From assembly GCA_963771015.1 (NCBI GenBank), contig CAVYRN010000005.1:620001-684000 (forward strand): a stretch of DNA of 64,000 nucleotides, in the 5' to 3' direction. A program made the translations under genes and the position numbers. Shown here piece by piece: positions 54,363-62,272 of the stretch (position 1 is its first letter; the number at the start of each line of letters is the position of its first letter). The notes below the pieces were generated by a model. That model did not search any database. It was not told the origin of the DNA and saw only the letters and a program-made list of their open reading frames with translations. Source of the DNA: CAVSJJ01 sp963771015 (GTDB taxonomy: Bacteria > Actinomycetota > Actinomycetes > Actinomycetales > Dermatophilaceae).

Positions 54363-55718
54363 CTAGTCGCCGGACGCCTCGCTCGACAGCACATCGAAGG
54401 CCGCCTCGGCTGCCGCCAGGGTGTCGTCGATGTCCTCGTCGGTGTGGACGAGGGACACGAAGAGGTTCTCGAACTGCAAGGGGTGGAACATGACTCCGCG
54501 GAGCAGCATCTCCTGGAACCACCGGGTGAACCTGGCTCCGTCGGTGTACTTCTCCGCGTCTCGCCAGTTCCTGATGGCGTGGTCGGAGAACCACAGTTGG
54601 AAGACGGTGCCGAGTCCCTCCACCGTCGCCGGGATCCCCGCGTCGGCTGCGAGACCGCTCAGGCCGTCGGCGAGCCGGCCGCCGAGGGCGCGCTGTCGCT
54701 CGAACAAGCCCGGCTCGGCCAGGACGTCCATGGTGGCGGACACCGCGGCACACTGGACGACGTTGGCGTTGTACGTCCCCGAGTGCGAGTACCGCCCCTC
54801 GGCGATCATCGCCATGGCGTCAGTGGTGCCGCCGATGGCGGCCACCGGGAAGCCGCCGCCCAGGCCCTTGGCCAACGTCGTGAGGTCGGGGGTCACCCCG
54901 AACCACTCCTGTGCGCCGCCGCGGGCGAAGCGGAAGCCGGTGATCACCTCGTCGAAGATGAGCATCGCCCCGACCTCACGGGTCTTCTCACGTAGCAGCT
55001 CGAGATATCCGGGCAGGGGCAGGATGCATCCGGTGTTGAACACCGCGGGCTCAGTGATGACGGCCGCGACCTCTCCTCCCCGATCGTCCATAAGCCGCAC
55101 GAAACTGTCCGGGTCGTTCCAGGTGAGGACGATGAGGGTGTCCGCGAGCTCGAGAGGCACACCGGGCCCGGCGGCCACGGGCCGAGGGCTGGCGGCGGGC
55201 CCCGCGAGGTCGGGGTCGACGTGATTACTCCAGTAGACGGTGTCCTGCCAGCCGTGGTAGTGCCCCTCGAACCGGACGATCAACCGGCGCCCGGTCGTCG
55301 CCCGCGCGAGGCGAACGGCCGTGCCGACTGCTTCGCTCCCCGAGTTCGTGAACCGCACCTGGTCGATGCCAGGCACGGCCTCGACGACCTTCTCAGAGGC
55401 CTCGACCTCAAGCCGGTAGGGCAGCCCGAAGCACGTCCCGTACTCGGAGACGGCATCGGCGACCGCCCGGGTGACGGCGGGGTGACGATGCCCGAGGATC
55501 ATCGGCCCCAGCCCGAGCAGGTAGTCGATGTACTCGTTACCGTCAACGTCGCGCAGCCGGGATCCGCGACCCTCCGCGATGAACGGCGGGTAGGGCGCCC
55601 AGCCGAAGCCCACCGTGCGGGCGCTGCTCCCTGCGCCGCCGGGAATCGACCGGCTCGCCCTCTCGAAGAGCGCCCGCGATGTCGGCGTGCGCTCCAGGTA
55701 GCGCTGCTCGAACGTCAT
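54363..55718 (-). CDS. Class III aminotransferase, glutamate-1-semialdehyde aminomutase-like
   Basis: A 451-residue PLP enzyme. It has GGAGSSARTVGFGWAPYPPF, YIDYLLGLGPMILGHRHPAV, RFTNSGSEAVGTAVRLARA, the cofactor-binding MLIFDEVITGFRFARGG and the PLP lysine in TLAKGLGGGFPVAAIGG. The pattern is that of HemL and HemL-like 2,1-aminomutases and omega-aminotransferases. A true hemL would sit with haem genes, so a catabolic transaminase is more likely. The start ATG 55718 follows AGGAGG at a rather long spacing of 11. It heads the minus-strand run that continues with the regulator and the kinase. Confidence 0.88.
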   Translation of the reverse strand: MTFEQRYLERTPTSRALFERASRSIPGGAGSSARTVGFGWAPYPPFIAEGRGSRLRDVDGNEYIDYLLGLGPMILGHRHPAVTRAVADAVSEYGTCFGLPYRLEVEASEKVVEAVPGIDQVRFTNSGSEAVGTAVRLARATTGRRLIVRFEGHYHGWQDTVYWSNHVDPDLAGPAASPRPVAAGPGVPLELADTLIVLTWNDPDSFVRLMDDRGGEVAAVITEPAVFNTGCILPLPGYLELLREKTREVGAMLIFDEVITGFRFARGGAQEWFGVTPDLTTLAKGLGGGFPVAAIGGTTDAMAMIAEGRYSHSGTYNANVVQCAAVSATMDVLAEPGLFERQRALGGRLADGLSGLAADAGIPATVEGLGTVFQLWFSDHAIRNWRDAEKYTDGARFTRWFQEMLLRGVMFHPLQFENLFVSLVHTDEDIDDTLAAAEAAFDVLSSEASGD

Positions 55719-55738
55719 CGACCCCAATCCCTCCTAGG

Positions 55739-55790
55739 TTGTACTACTTATTATGCTCGGTATGCTGTCTAGCACAAGCAGGCATGTCAA
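55739..55790. promoter_or_regulatory. Overlapping divergent promoters with GntR-type palindrome
   Basis: Plus strand: TTGTAC (55739-55744), 16 bases, TATGCT (55761-55766), toward the SIS gene. Minus strand: TTGACA (55790-55785), 17 bases, CAGCAT (55767-55762), toward the aminotransferase. The two -10 boxes overlap, and TGCT-GTCT-AGCA (55763-55774) lies across them. A HutC-type regulator bound there would silence both directions. Confidence 0.5.
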
Positions 55791-55843
55791 GTCGGACGCT
55801 GCAGAGCCACGACACGGACGGCAGCCCAGAAGGGACGGGCCCG

Positions 55844-56899
55844 ATGACCACAGGTTCAGCGTTGGAGCGAGAGATCCGCGAGCAGCCTCGGGTCCTCGCG
55901 GAGCGCACGGCACTCGCGGCCGCTGCGTCCCGCGAGGTCGGCCGACTGCTGCGCAGCGATGAGGTAACGCACGTGGTCATCGCGGCGCGTGGCTCGTCCG
56001 ACAACGCCGCGCGCTACGGCCAGTATCTGTTCGGTGGAGCTCTTCGGCTCGGCACCTACCTGGGTACCCCGTCCCTCTTCCAGACCGAGCGCGCACCGCG
56101 GCTGCGCGGTGCCCTGGTCCTCGGGATCTCGCAGTCCGGCCAGTCGCCGGACGTTGTTCGCGTGCTGGACGAGGCGCACACCCAGGGTCGTCCGACCATC
56201 GCCATCACGAACGACCTCGGCTCACCGCTGGCCCGATCGGCCGATGTCTGTGTCCCCCTCGCCGCGGGCGACGAGGACGCTGTGGCGGCGACGAAGACCT
56301 TCACCGCCACGCTGCACGCCCTCGTCCAGATCGCCATCGCCGCGGGGGCCCGCGGGATGTCCGGGGAGTTCGCCCGCCTGCCGGACATGCTCCAGCGGGT
56401 CGTCGAGTCGGTGCTCGACGCCCCAGGGCCGCTGCTCCCCGGCTGGGACCGGGCGGCCACGCGCGAGTCCGGGCTGACAGCCATCGGCCGGGGCACCGGC
56501 TACGCCAGCGCCGCCGAGACGGCCCTGAAGATCAGGGAGGTGGGACGGGTGAGGGCCGAGTCCTACCCCGTCCCGGACCTGCTCCACGGCCCCATCGCGG
56601 GCAACAGGGCCGGCACCACGGCCTGGCTCGTCGCCTCGCCGGGGTTCTCCCAGGCGTACTGGACCGACGTAGCCGACCGGCTGCTCGCCGAGGGAGTCCG
56701 CATCGCCGCCGTAGCGCCGACGTCGTTCGGGACCGTGCCGGCGCAGATGCTGCATCCGCTCCCCGACGACCTGTCCTCGTGGGCGTTCGACCTCGTCGCC
56801 GTCTGCGTCGGACAGGTGGCCGCGCTGCGGACCGGCCAGGCCGCCGGCCTGGACGTCGACCACCCACACGGACTCGCCAAGGTGACGCTGACCCGGTAA
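55844..56899 (+). CDS. SIS-domain protein, GlmS/AgaS/FrlB-like sugar isomerase
   Basis: A 351-residue protein with two SIS domains and no glutaminase domain. VVIAARGSSDNAARYGQYLF, LVLGISQSGQSPDVV, AITNDLGSPLARSADV, AATKTFTATLHAL and ETALKIREVGRVRAESYPVPDLLHGPI match the isomerase half of GlmS, including the Lys and Glu of its catalytic loop. Such proteins are amino-sugar-6-phosphate deaminases/isomerases or deglycases of fructosamine-phosphates. It is divergent from the aminotransferase-GntR-kinase genes and shares their regulatory region. The start ATG 55844 follows AAGGGA. Confidence 0.9.
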   Translation: MTTGSALEREIREQPRVLAERTALAAAASREVGRLLRSDEVTHVVIAARGSSDNAARYGQYLFGGALRLGTYLGTPSLFQTERAPRLRGALVLGISQSGQSPDVVRVLDEAHTQGRPTIAITNDLGSPLARSADVCVPLAAGDEDAVAATKTFTATLHALVQIAIAAGARGMSGEFARLPDMLQRVVESVLDAPGPLLPGWDRAATRESGLTAIGRGTGYASAAETALKIREVGRVRAESYPVPDLLHGPIAGNRAGTTAWLVASPGFSQAYWTDVADRLLAEGVRIAAVAPTSFGTVPAQMLHPLPDDLSSWAFDLVAVCVGQVAALRTGQAAGLDVDHPHGLAKVTLTR

Positions 56900-57018
56900 T
56901 CGCGAGGCACGATGGTGTGCCGCCGGTCCCACCCAGGCGGAGGTGGCCCGTGGCGGCGCTAGCGTGGAGGGCATGCCAGGCCTGCGCTGCGGGCCCGGCT
57001 CCGACGGAGGTGGGTGTC

Positions 57019-57210
57019 GTGAGCAAGGGGAATGCCACGCGAGGCAGCGCTGCCGGGGGCGGCGCGATCTATGCCCTGGGGATCTTCGGCGCCTGGGTCT
57101 ACTTCTGGCAGGCCGCTCAGGGCGTGGGCGAGCACCTGCTCGCCATCCTCGAAGGTCTGTTCTGGCCGGCCTTCATGGTCTACTACGCCTTCGTGGCGCT
57201 CGTCAGCTGA
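57019..57210 (+). CDS. Small hypothetical membrane protein
   Basis: A 63-residue protein from GTG 57019 with GGAGG eight bases upstream. A Gly/Ala-rich start (ATRGSAAGGGAIYALGIFGA) runs into VYFWQAAQGVGEHLLAILEG and FWPAFMVYYAFVALVS. The two amphipathic to hydrophobic helices resemble small conserved actinobacterial membrane proteins of unknown role. It is convergent with the next gene. Confidence 0.7.
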   Translation: MSKGNATRGSAAGGGAIYALGIFGAWVYFWQAAQGVGEHLLAILEGLFWPAFMVYYAFVALVS

Positions 57211-57225
57211 CGCGTCTGCGGCCGA

Positions 57226-57444
57226 TCAGTCGCGGCGGCGTCCGCAGACGAGATAGGCGATCGGGCCGACCGGCTGGACGGCGGCGAGCATGCCCCAGAG
57301 CCACTTCGGGCCGCGCACCTTCTCGGCGGGTCGGCGGACGAGGTCGACCAGTGCCGTCGCGGTGAGTGCCATCTCCACGCTCGCCCCGACGAGGACGGCG
57401 CTCCGCTGGGTGTCGGTGAGATCCGACCACGTCTTCTTGGCCAT
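57226..57444 (-). CDS. Small membrane protein, PLDc_N-like
   Basis: A 72-residue protein. A polar start (MAKKTWSDLTDTQRSAVLVGA) is followed by a hydrophobic helix, RPAEKVRGPKWLWGMLAAV and QPVGPIAYLVCGRRRD. The Lys-Trp-Trp/Leu-Trp turn and GPIAYL-GRR end match the phospholipase D N-terminal (PLDc_N) membrane segment found alone in many actinobacteria. It has no catalytic part. Its start is leaderless-like. Confidence 0.75.
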   Translation of the reverse strand: MAKKTWSDLTDTQRSAVLVGASVEMALTATALVDLVRRPAEKVRGPKWLWGMLAAVQPVGPIAYLVCGRRRD

Positions 57445-57450
57445 GGCACC

Positions 57451-57456
57451 AGGCTA
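57451..57456 (-). promoter_or_regulatory. Leaderless-type -10 box of PLDc_N-like gene
   Basis: On the minus strand TAGCCT is followed by six bases and the ATG at 57444. The 15 bases CCATGGCACCAGGCT here (57441-57455) are identical to those at the GDPD start (18921-18935). Confidence 0.55.
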
Positions 57457-57505
57457 GGTCGGTCGGCCGGGCCGGGACCGCCGGGGGTGACGACGGCCAC
57501 CTCGC

Positions 57506-57568
57506 GACTGAGCCGGTCCGCTCGACCGCTCCGGCTCAGCCGGTCCGCTCGACCGTTCGGGCTCAGTC
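57506..57568. repeat. Nested direct and inverted repeats at kinase 3' end
   Basis: AGCCGGTCCGCTCGACCG occurs at 57511-57528 and 57538-57555. GACTGAGCC (57506-57514) and GGCTCAGTC (57560-57568) are inverted and could close a terminator hairpin. The right end covers the stop codon of the FGGY kinase gene. Confidence 0.75.
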
Positions 57569-59176
57569 GCCCCGGCCGTTGAGGCGGTGGTAGAGACCCT
57601 TGAGGGTGCCGTACAGCTTGCGGAACTCGGCATACCCGCTGGCGTATGCCGCCGCGTGCTCGGCGGTCGGCTCGAACCTGCGCCGGACGGCCACCTTCGC
57701 CCCGGCCTCCTCCAGGCCCAGCTCGCCGAGGGCGACCCGGGCGAACAGCGCGACCCCGCGCAGCTGGGCGTCGCGCGGGTCCTCGACCTGCTCGACGGGG
57801 ATGCCGAGGATGTCGGCGTGGATCTGGCACCACAGGTCGCTCTGCGCCCCGCCGCCCAGGATCCGCACGCTCGGCACCGGTCGCCCGACGAACTTCTGGT
57901 AGGGATCGAACAGCCATCGGGCGTTGTAGGCAACCCCCTCAAGGACCGAGCGCACCAGCGCGGCACGGTCGGTCCGCAGCGACACGTTGAGCCAGGCGCC
58001 GCGGAGGTGCTTGTCGTCGACCGGGCTGCGCTCCCCGTTGAGCCAGGGGGTGAAGAGCAGTCCCTCGCTCCCGGCCGGCGCGGTCGCGGCGAGCGCCGTG
58101 AGGTCGTCGAAGGACGGGGCCAGGCCCCCGGGCGCCAGTCCCTGGTCGCCGATCCCGCTGCCACCGCCGAGCAGCCCGTCGTGCGGCGCGATGATCTGCT
58201 CGCGCAGCCACTGCAGCGCCGCGCCACCGGTCTCGTGGTTGTTGACGATGATCGGGTGTGCCTCGTCCAGCCCGGGAACCGTCGCGATGGAGTGCAGGAT
58301 GTCGGTCTTCTTGAAGGGCACCCGCGCCCCGATCCACGCCGTCGTCGAGATGGAGATGTGGCTCTCGTAGGGCGCCACGGCGCCCGACCCGACGACCGCC
58401 GCGTGCAGATCCGGCAGGCCGGCCATGACCGGGGCCCCCGGGGCGACCCCCAGCGCCGAGGCGACATCGGGGAGCAGCGCCCCGAGGATCGTCCCGGTCG
58501 GGACCAGCTCGGGCAGCCGGTCGGCATCGCGCCCGGCCCGGGCGACCATCGCGGGCGAGTAGCCGAGCGGCGCGCCGATCCGGTTGTCGGTGAGCCACGA
58601 GGCGAGCATCGACGCGGGGGTCGCCGCGATCCGGCCGGTGAACCGGAAGCCGAGGAAGTCGACCGGCTCCATCAGGGTGGCGGTCCGGGCATAGACGTCG
58701 GCGAACCGCTCCCGCAGCAGGATGGCGTGACCGGTGGGGTCGGCGCCGTTCGGGCTGGGCGCCCCGCCGGTCACCCGGATGAACGGCAGCACCTTGTGCG
58801 GGGCGTACCCTCCGACGTTGACCGGGCCGCCGACGAGCGGCCGGACGAGGTCGCGCGCCCTGCTGTCGGCCCACAGCAGGGCGGGGCCGACGACGGAGCC
58901 GTCGGCCCCCACCGGCACCGTCGAGCCGTACTGGCCGGTGATCGCGACCGCGTGCAGCGCGTCCGGGTCGGCCCCGGATGCCTCGACCGCCTCGTGGGCG
59001 CCGTCGAGAAGGGTGTCCCACCACTCGTCGGCGTCCTGGCTCGCCTCGCCGTCGAGGGCGACGTTCTGGTGTACCGCTCGCACTGCGGTGGCGAGGACCT
59101 CGCCGTCGAGGGTGACGACCGCAACCTTGGGTCCGCCGGTGCCGAGGTCGACCGCGAGAACCCAGCGGGCCGTCAC
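57563..59176 (-). CDS. FGGY-family kinase, xylulokinase-like
   Basis: A 537-residue kinase. WVLAVDLGTGGPKVAVVTLDG is the first phosphate loop, VAITGQYGSTVPVGADG and LLWADSRARDLV carry the catalytic region, and NGERSPVDDKHLRGAWLNVSL with ILGGGAQSDLWCQIHADILG the second domain. It is longer than typical xylulokinases (about 490) and no xylose isomerase is nearby, so the substrate is uncertain. It starts at GTG 59176 directly after the PLP-lyase gene on the same strand, suggesting that the kinase makes the phosphorylated substrate of that lyase. It contains an inverted pair of the GTATGCCG motif (57628-57651). Confidence 0.88.
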   Translation of the reverse strand: MTARWVLAVDLGTGGPKVAVVTLDGEVLATAVRAVHQNVALDGEASQDADEWWDTLLDGAHEAVEASGADPDALHAVAITGQYGSTVPVGADGSVVGPALLWADSRARDLVRPLVGGPVNVGGYAPHKVLPFIRVTGGAPSPNGADPTGHAILLRERFADVYARTATLMEPVDFLGFRFTGRIAATPASMLASWLTDNRIGAPLGYSPAMVARAGRDADRLPELVPTGTILGALLPDVASALGVAPGAPVMAGLPDLHAAVVGSGAVAPYESHISISTTAWIGARVPFKKTDILHSIATVPGLDEAHPIIVNNHETGGAALQWLREQIIAPHDGLLGGGSGIGDQGLAPGGLAPSFDDLTALAATAPAGSEGLLFTPWLNGERSPVDDKHLRGAWLNVSLRTDRAALVRSVLEGVAYNARWLFDPYQKFVGRPVPSVRILGGGAQSDLWCQIHADILGIPVEQVEDPRDAQLRGVALFARVALGELGLEEAGAKVAVRRRFEPTAEHAAAYASGYAEFRKLYGTLKGLYHRLNGRGD

Positions 59177-59177
59177 C

Positions 59178-60614
59178 TCAGACCGCCGGCAGGTCGGGGG
59201 GGACCTCGTGCATGGCGTCGAGGTAGCCGCTCATCAGCACCCGAAGGGTCAGCTGCCCCTGCGGCTGGCCGCCGAAGCCGTACAGCGCACCGGAGGTCGC
59301 GGACTTCCCCCGGTGGGCCACGGCATAGCCGACCGCCTGCTCCAGCGCCGACAGGAACCCCTCGGCGACCCCGTCGGCGGTGTTCGGGCGGGTGACGCAG
59401 AAGTGCAGCGCCGGCGGCATCTGGAGGGCGTTCATCCGCCAGCCCGCCTCGATGAGGGCGTCGTTGACGAGGTAGATGTCGATGCCGTTCGGGTCCTCGG
59501 GGTCGGCCGGGTCGCCGGCCGCCTTGAAGGCCACGAGGAAGTACGGGTCGCCGATGACCTCGAGCGCCGGGATCCGCTCCCGGATGCCGTCGCGGATCGC
59601 GACCGCCGTCCGCATGATGTCGTCGGCCGCGGCGAGGTAGCCGGCCTCGCCCGTCGCGAGGAGCGCGGCCCACGTCGAGGCGATGAGACCACCGCTGCGC
59701 GACCCGGCGAGACCGGGCGAGATATAGAGGCCGCCCGGCCAGTCCGAGGAGGTGAAGTACTGGTGCCGGCGCAGGTCCTTGCTGCGGTAGAGCAGGACGC
59801 TGGACCCCTTGAGGGCGTAGCCGTACTTGTGGGTGTCCGCCGAGATCGAGGTGACCCCGGGGACCCGGAAGTCCCAGGGCGGCACGGCATACCCGAGCCG
59901 CTCGACCCAGGGCAGCAGCCAGCCGCCGAGGCACCCGTCGACGTGCATCCCGATGCCCTGCTCCTGCGCCAGGGCGGCGATCTCCTCGATGGGGTCGACG
60001 AGCCCGTGAGCGTAGTTCGCGGCGCTGCCGACGAGGGCGATCGTCTGGTCGTCGACGAGGTCGGCCATGGCCGCGACGTCCGCGACGTAGTCGTCGGTGA
60101 GCGGGGCGTGCCGGACCTCGATGTTCATCCAGTGCGCACCCTTCTCGAGGGCGACGTGGGCGGTACGCGGCAGGACGACGTTCGGCGCCGTGACCCCCCG
60201 GGTCTCGCGGGCCTGCTCGCGGTAGGCGTAGAGCGCGGTGATGAGGCTCTCGGAGCCACCGCTGGTGAGGACGCCGACGCCGGTGCCGTGCAGCAGGGCC
60301 GAGGTCATGGCGATGATCTCGCCCTCGAACTTCGTTGCGCTGGGGTACATGTCCCGCTGGAGGACGTTGGCGTGGCTGAACAGCGAGAACACCTCGCCGA
60401 GGAACGCGTAGTGGTCGTGGTCCCCGCTGTAGAGGCTGCCCGAGACCAGGCCCTCGTCGCCCTTGGTGTCCTCGACCGTCGCCATCCCGGTGACCTCGGC
60501 GAGGATCGCAGCCCGGTCGAGCGGACCGGCCGGCAGGGTACGGTGCGCCTCGGTCGTCGACCGATAGGGATACAGCCCGTCGAGGATCGCCCCGAGGTCA
60601 AGCTCCTGGCTCAT
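59178..60614 (-). CDS. Sphingosine-1-phosphate-lyase-like PLP enzyme
   Basis: A 478-residue group II PLP-dependent enzyme. VLTSGGSESLITALYAYRE binds the cofactor phosphate, GMHVDGCLGGWLLPW holds the PLP-contacting Asp, and the Schiff-base Lys263 is in ISADTHKYGYALKGSS. The following LLYRSKDLRRHQYF and GGLYISPGLAGSRSGGLIAS are strikingly like sphingosine-1-phosphate lyases (Dpl1, StSPL) rather than GadB. It may cleave a phosphorylated amino alcohol to phosphoethanolamine plus an aldehyde, or decarboxylate an amino acid. It starts at ATG 60614 after GGAGGA. It is followed by the FGGY kinase gene. Confidence 0.85.
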   Translation of the reverse strand: MSQELDLGAILDGLYPYRSTTEAHRTLPAGPLDRAAILAEVTGMATVEDTKGDEGLVSGSLYSGDHDHYAFLGEVFSLFSHANVLQRDMYPSATKFEGEIIAMTSALLHGTGVGVLTSGGSESLITALYAYREQARETRGVTAPNVVLPRTAHVALEKGAHWMNIEVRHAPLTDDYVADVAAMADLVDDQTIALVGSAANYAHGLVDPIEEIAALAQEQGIGMHVDGCLGGWLLPWVERLGYAVPPWDFRVPGVTSISADTHKYGYALKGSSVLLYRSKDLRRHQYFTSSDWPGGLYISPGLAGSRSGGLIASTWAALLATGEAGYLAAADDIMRTAVAIRDGIRERIPALEVIGDPYFLVAFKAAGDPADPEDPNGIDIYLVNDALIEAGWRMNALQMPPALHFCVTRPNTADGVAEGFLSALEQAVGYAVAHRGKSATSGALYGFGGQPQGQLTLRVLMSGYLDAMHEVPPDLPAV

Positions 60615-60673
60615 TCGTCCTCCCATGGTGTCCCTGCCGGAGCGTATGCAGCCCACCGCCGGGGGTCAACGGT

Positions 60674-60717
60674 GGGAGCGGTATGCCGTGCCGAGCACGA
60701 CCCGGCATGCCGCTCCC
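60674..60717 (-). terminator. Terminator after the GH1 gene, GTATGCCG in stem
   Basis: A 15-bp stem (60674-60688 with 60703-60717) with one mismatch and a 14-base loop. GTATGCCG is in the left arm. It lies between the GH1 stop and the lyase gene. Confidence 0.75.
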
Positions 60718-60760
60718 GCCGCCCGGTCCGCGTCCCCGTCTCCGCCTCGATGACGGGGGC

Positions 60761-62137
60761 TCAGACCAAGCCACCTCGCCGGACGACGTCTCGGTACCAC
60801 CAACCCGAGTCCTTGACGGTCCGGCGCTGGGTCTCGAAGTCGACGTGGACGATCCCGAACCGCTTTCCGTAGCCCCAGGCCCACTCGAAGTTGTCGAGGA
60901 GGGTCCACAGGTAGTAGCCGCGGACGTCCGCTCCCGCGCCCAGGGCGTCCGCGACCGCGGCGAGGTGCCCCCGCAGGTAGTCGATCCGGCCCTCGTCGTG
61001 CACCTGCCCGTCGGCCTCGACGACGTCGTGACCGGAACAGCCGTTCTCGGTGATGACCACCGGCACGCCGTAGTCGCGGTGCACCCGCAGCAGCAGGTCG
61101 GTGAGGGCACTGGGCACGATCGGCCAGCCCATGACCGTCTTGGGCCCGGGGATGTCGACGGCCCGGGCGCGGTCCGTCCCCGGCCAGGTCGGCTCACCGG
61201 CGACGGGCGCCGCGATGCGGGTCGGGTTGTAGAAGTTGACACCGAGGACGTCGATCGGGGCGTTGATGACCTCGAGGTCGCCCGCCTCGACGAAGGACCA
61301 GTCGGTGAGGTGCCGGGTGCCGTCAAGGAGGTCGTCCGGATAGCTGCCCCGCAGCACCGGGTCGAGGAAGATCCGGTTGGCGACGGCGTCGACGTGCCGG
61401 GTGGCTGCGAGGTCGGCCGGGTCCTGGCTCGCCGCCTCGAGCTGGTGCAGGTTGAGGGTGAGCGACACCTCGGCGCTCGTCGGCAGCACCGAGCGCAACG
61501 CAGTGACGGCACGCCCGTGGGCGAGGTTGAGGTGGTGGGCCGCCCGCAGGGCCAGCCCGTTGTCGGTGTGCCCCGGCGCGTGCTCGCCGGAGGCATAGCC
61601 GAGGTACGCCGAGCACCACGGCTCGTTGAACGTCGTCACGGTGGGCACGAGGTCGCCGAGCTCGCGCCCCATGAGCAGCGCGAAGTCGGCGAAGTGGTCG
61701 GCCGTCTCCCGAGCGAGCCAGCCGGCCGTCCCGCCCTCGTCGAGCGCCTCGGGCAGATCCCAGTGGTAGAGGGTCATCAGCGGGGTGATGCCGCGCTCGC
61801 GCATCCCCTCGACGAGCCGGCGGTAGAAGTCGATGCCCTCCCGGTTGGGGGTCCGTCCGTCGGGCATGACCCGGGCCCAGGACACCGAGAAGCGGTAGTG
61901 CGGGACGCCGAGCTCCGCGATGAGGTCGAGGTCGGCCGGCCAGCGGTGGAAGTGGTCGCACGCCACGTCCCCGGTGTCGCCGCCGATGACGGTGCCGGGC
62001 CGGTGGGAGAAGGTGTCCCAGATGCTCGGCCCACGCCCGCCCTCGGTCGCACCACCCTCGATCTGGTAGGCCGCGGAGGCGACGCCCCAGGCGAAGCCCT
62101 CCGGGAAGGTCCGGACGGTGGTCGGTTCGCCGGTCAT
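60761..62137 (-). CDS. bglB: GH1 beta-glucosidase
   Basis: A 458-residue cytoplasmic glycoside hydrolase. FAWGVASAAYQIEGGATEGG is the N-terminal signature, the acid/base Glu172 is in TFNEPWCSAYLG and the nucleophile Glu364 in VVITENGCSGHD. LLDNFEWAWGYGKRFGIVHVDF is the conserved aglycone-site strand. It hydrolyses cellobiose or aryl-beta-glucosides after import. A LacI regulator is upstream on the same strand, with a perfect operator in the gap. No sugar transporter lies in the visible part of this locus. Confidence 0.96.
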   Translation of the reverse strand: MTGEPTTVRTFPEGFAWGVASAAYQIEGGATEGGRGPSIWDTFSHRPGTVIGGDTGDVACDHFHRWPADLDLIAELGVPHYRFSVSWARVMPDGRTPNREGIDFYRRLVEGMRERGITPLMTLYHWDLPEALDEGGTAGWLARETADHFADFALLMGRELGDLVPTVTTFNEPWCSAYLGYASGEHAPGHTDNGLALRAAHHLNLAHGRAVTALRSVLPTSAEVSLTLNLHQLEAASQDPADLAATRHVDAVANRIFLDPVLRGSYPDDLLDGTRHLTDWSFVEAGDLEVINAPIDVLGVNFYNPTRIAAPVAGEPTWPGTDRARAVDIPGPKTVMGWPIVPSALTDLLLRVHRDYGVPVVITENGCSGHDVVEADGQVHDEGRIDYLRGHLAAVADALGAGADVRGYYLWTLLDNFEWAWGYGKRFGIVHVDFETQRRTVKDSGWWYRDVVRRGGLV

Positions 62138-62177
62138 CGCTGCGTCAACTCCGTGTCTGGTCGTCGGCCGAGCGCGC

Positions 62178-62191
62178 TGAGAGCGCTCTCA
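62178..62191. promoter_or_regulatory. LacI-family operator before the GH1 gene
   Basis: TGAGAGCGCTCTCA is a perfect 14-base palindrome with the central CG typical of LacI-family sites. CebR of Streptomyces binds TGGGAGCGCTCCCA. It lies 41 bases upstream of the GH1 start. Confidence 0.88.
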
Positions 62192-62272
62192 TGCCTGGGA
62201 CGAGCCTGACTGCCGGGGCCGATGCTGTCAAGAGGGCCCGAGGCGTGCCGAGCCACCACCCGCCGCACCACC

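Noticed and set aside
54363..55718. hemL of tetrapyrrole synthesis
   Set aside because: The sequence is HemL-like, but no haem genes are nearby and the gene is grouped with a sugar kinase, GntR and SIS gene.
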